This document shows positions 62,297-64,000 of a DNA stretch of 64,000 nucleotides, piece by piece. This stretch comes from Porphyra umbilicalis (Eukaryota; Rhodophyta; Bangiophyceae; Bangiales; Bangiaceae). Each line of letters opens with the position of its first letter. Position 1 is the first letter of the stretch. A program made the position numbers and the translations under genes. Location: assembly GCA_002049455.2 (NCBI GenBank), contig KV918807.1, forward strand, positions 186,001 to 250,000. Reading direction: 5' to 3'. The notes under the pieces were generated by a model. That model searched no databases, was not told where the DNA came from, and saw only the letters and a list, made by a program, of their open reading frames with translations.

Positions 62297-64000
62297 ATGG
62301 CGTCGGCCGATGCGGCCCACGGTGCGGCCGCCATGGCGGTCGACAGTCGGGGCGGTGCCCCTGGTGACGTCCTCGGCGAGGAGGAGGAGATTGACGGCAC
62401 CCTGGCCTCCCTCCTGTCGGCTTCTTGGCCGACTCCCGCCGTCGTCGACGACTCTTTTCGCCGGTTCCCCTGGGACCTCGGGGGGTCCCTGGTGGAGCAA
62501 CGGTATGCGGTCCTTGAGGGCCGCCGCATGGTCCGTCTATGGACGACCATCCGGGCCAACTATGGCCCGTTGTACGCCGTTCCCGAGGGGACGGCAACTG
62601 ACTTCCCCTTTCTCCGCCGCCAGGAGGACTGGCGGGTGTGTCAGGTGCTTCGCCATTTGGCGGAGCGTGACCTCCCCCCGGAGGTAGGCGATAAGGCCTA
62701 CTTCTCGTGGGACTACTACCCTGGCACCCCCCCCAAGTTGGGGGAGGAGGACCGCGGGTACTTTGTACCCGGCGCCCTGGGGGAGTGGACGATTCGGACT
62801 ACCCTGGGCGTCCTGGTGCTCCATGAGCAGCGGGAGGTCCGAGAAGTTCCGGTATCTCGGCGCAAGGCCCTGTATCCGATCGCCCCCCTTTGGTGGGCGT
62901 CGGTCGAGGTGCCGCGCGGTATGGCCGCGCGGATGCCACAGATGGTGGCGCTGCGTGGCAGCAAGCTGATGGGAGAGGTCCTCGGGGGACCCTACCATAT
63001 TATGTTGGCGACCCTTGGGGCCGCCGAGGTGGCCGACGTCTTCGTCGGCAGCATCCGCCATCATGGCCATCTGTGGCGTCTCCCCCTGGTCCTGCGGACG
63101 GCTTTTGTTGAGCTCACGGCAGAGCGACTGTGCTCGGCCGATCCGTCCGCTCGGCCCCTCTTGGAGGCCGGGTTAGAGCTCCTCCGCCTTGTGGAGGAGC
63201 ATGGGAAGGAGTCGTGGCTCCTGCATGATGGGAGCCCCCGAGGGGTCTTCCGGTGTGCCAAGGTTCTTGACGATGACGGGGTCTTGGTCCTCATGGAGGG
63301 CCTTGGTGACTCCACCCTCCCTTATGGGAGGGATGTCACTCACGAACTGCGTCTTCGTCCCCTTGATCGGGACTTGGCCACAGCCGGGCCGAACCGTTAC
63401 GGTCCGGCGGCCCTTTTGGCTCCCCCTGCGGCACCGCCGGCGTCGCCCCCCGCGAGCTTCGCGGGGGTGCCGTGTCCGGCCTCGCCCCTTGGGGGGGCGG
63501 TCTCTCGTCCTTACACCCCCCGTGGGGGTGTACGCTTTGGCCGATCGCGCCGTGCCTACCCCGGAGGAGGGTCGGTCCCCCTTATTGGGGGACGTTCGGG
63601 TCCGCCGTTGGCGGCCCTTCCCTTGTTCTCGTGGGACGGGGCCGCCCAATTGGGGACCCCGCGGCCTGTGCGGCGCGCGGTGTGGGATGGCTTGGCCCGC
63701 TCCCTAGGGGAGCTTCCCCCGATCCTTACCAACGGGGTGGATCATACCTTGATGATGGCCTTAAGCCGCACCTTGGTGCGGCTTCGCAACGAGATGGCCG
63801 TTATCGTGTCACGCCCTATGGGTGACCGAGAAGCGGATGTGCTGTACTCCTTGAGTACAGTCGACTCAATCCGCCGCCTCTTGGCGGAGGAGTATGGCGC
63901 GGCCGTGGCCGAGACCAATACCGTCTTGGCGGGATGGGCCATTCGCAACATGGCGTCACCCCCGGCTCCGGCCGGGGGTGGTATTTCGTCGGCGGCGCTA
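62297..64000 (+). CDS. Unclassified element gene, open right copy (partial, 568+ codons)
   Basis: An uninterrupted frame runs from the ATG at 62297 (MASADAAHGAAAMAVDSRGG) to the window edge, so the C-terminus is missing. Its left-copy homologue starts at the same Met. The protein has an acidic N-terminus (EEEEIDGTLASLL), a globular N-terminal half rich in Trp/Tyr/Arg (DKAYFSWDYYPGTPP, LYPIAPLWWASVEVP), helix-rich middle segments (SIRHHGHLWRLPLVLRTAFV), a Pro/Gly/Ser-rich linker, and a conserved helical segment LTNGVDHTLMMALSRTLVRL. There are no membrane segments, zinc motif or catalytic signature that I can name. Being repeated, inverted and surrounded by element sequence suggests a transposon gene, perhaps structural, but that is inference. 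The coding DNA contains at least eleven short hairpins. Confidence 0.7.
   Translation, partial: MASADAAHGAAAMAVDSRGGAPGDVLGEEEEIDGTLASLLSASWPTPAVVDDSFRRFPWDLGGSLVEQRYAVLEGRRMVRLWTTIRANYGPLYAVPEGTATDFPFLRRQEDWRVCQVLRHLAERDLPPEVGDKAYFSWDYYPGTPPKLGEEDRGYFVPGALGEWTIRTTLGVLVLHEQREVREVPVSRRKALYPIAPLWWASVEVPRGMAARMPQMVALRGSKLMGEVLGGPYHIMLATLGAAEVADVFVGSIRHHGHLWRLPLVLRTAFVELTAERLCSADPSARPLLEAGLELLRLVEEHGKESWLLHDGSPRGVFRCAKVLDDDGVLVLMEGLGDSTLPYGRDVTHELRLRPLDRDLATAGPNRYGPAALLAPPAAPPASPPASFAGVPCPASPLGGAVSRPYTPRGGVRFGRSRRAYPGGGSVPLIGGRSGPPLAALPLFSWDGAAQLGTPRPVRRAVWDGLARSLGELPPILTNGVDHTLMMALSRTLVRLRNEMAVIVSRPMGDREADVLYSLSTVDSIRRLLAEEYGAAVAETNTVLAGWAIRNMASPPAPAGGGISSAAL
62756..63887 (+). other. Series of perfect hairpins inside the coding sequence
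   Basis: GGGTAC-TTT-GTACCC 62756-62770; GCTCCTCC/GGAGGAGC 63178-63200; CCCTCCC-TTAT-GGGAGGG 63315-63332; a 9-bp stem with GCT loop 63447-63467; CGCCCC/GGGGCG 63483-63499; a 9-bp stem 63512-63532; GTCCCCC-TTATT-GGGGGAC 63575-63593; a 10-bp stem with TT loop 63763-63784; CTGTACTC-CTT-GAGTACAG 63842-63860; CCGCC-TCTT-GGCGG 63874-63887. Several recur in the left copy, for example 55572-55590 and 55648-55669. Confidence 0.85.

Overview
The window looks like eukaryotic nuclear DNA from a GC-rich organism. Three things support this: LTR retrotransposons and DNA transposons, intron-like AT-richer gaps ending in pyrimidine tracts plus CAG, and two Polycomb-type chromatin genes. The GC content, the Ala/Pro/Gly-rich low-complexity DNA and the element mix would fit a bangiophyte red alga (Porphyra/Pyropia type). 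That is an inference, and other GC-rich algae or protists remain possible. Because stop codons are rare in such DNA, most long reading frames here are by-products of base composition and are left out.

Layout. 1-8.6 kb: low-complexity DNA, one hAT-type non-autonomous element (1081-1832), a 70-bp minisatellite, and a Tc1/mariner-IS630-type transposase gene (3967-5001) whose first catalytic Asp is replaced by Asn. 8.6-12.0 kb (+): an Enhancer-of-zeste (PRC2 methyltransferase) gene with MCSS, SANT2, CXC and SET regions, broken twice at homopolymers. 13.2-14.8 kb (-): a probable TPR gene in pieces. 19.7-21.1 kb: a 162/151-bp minisatellite. 23.4-29.7 kb (+): a complete Ty1/copia element with 419-bp LTRs and an open 1755-codon Gag-Pol. 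29.9-31.1 kb: a Gly/Pro-coding array. 31.1-33.2 kb: a reading frame split by a second hAT-type copy (31459-32211). 33.65-35.12 kb (-): a SU(Z)12 gene (C2H2 finger and VEFS box), the second PRC2 core subunit in the window. 41.5-43.2 kb (-): an unrecognised 570-aa protein.

The last 17 kb are nested mobile DNA. A Ty3/gypsy element A (47.3-53.1 kb) is interrupted by a third hAT-type copy (52337-53089). It is fused to the 3' part of a second, chromodomain-bearing gypsy element B (53.14-54.97 kb). Two inverted copies of an unclassified element follow, each with one large gene of unknown function: a decayed copy on the minus strand (55.4-57.1 kb) and an open copy on the plus strand (62297 to beyond the window end). 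Between them lie a 1.6-kb fold-back element and a pair of inverted leader arms. Element B and both copies of the unclassified element are studded with short perfect hairpins, in coding as well as non-coding parts.

How the parts relate. E(z) and SU(Z)12 proteins are partners in PRC2, which deposits H3K27 methylation and in several lineages silences repeats. Having both within 22 kb of each other amid transposons is notable, but co-regulation is not shown. The decayed elements carry mainly nonsense codons reachable by C-to-T or G-to-A transitions, as expected from deamination of methylated cytosine or a RIP-like process.
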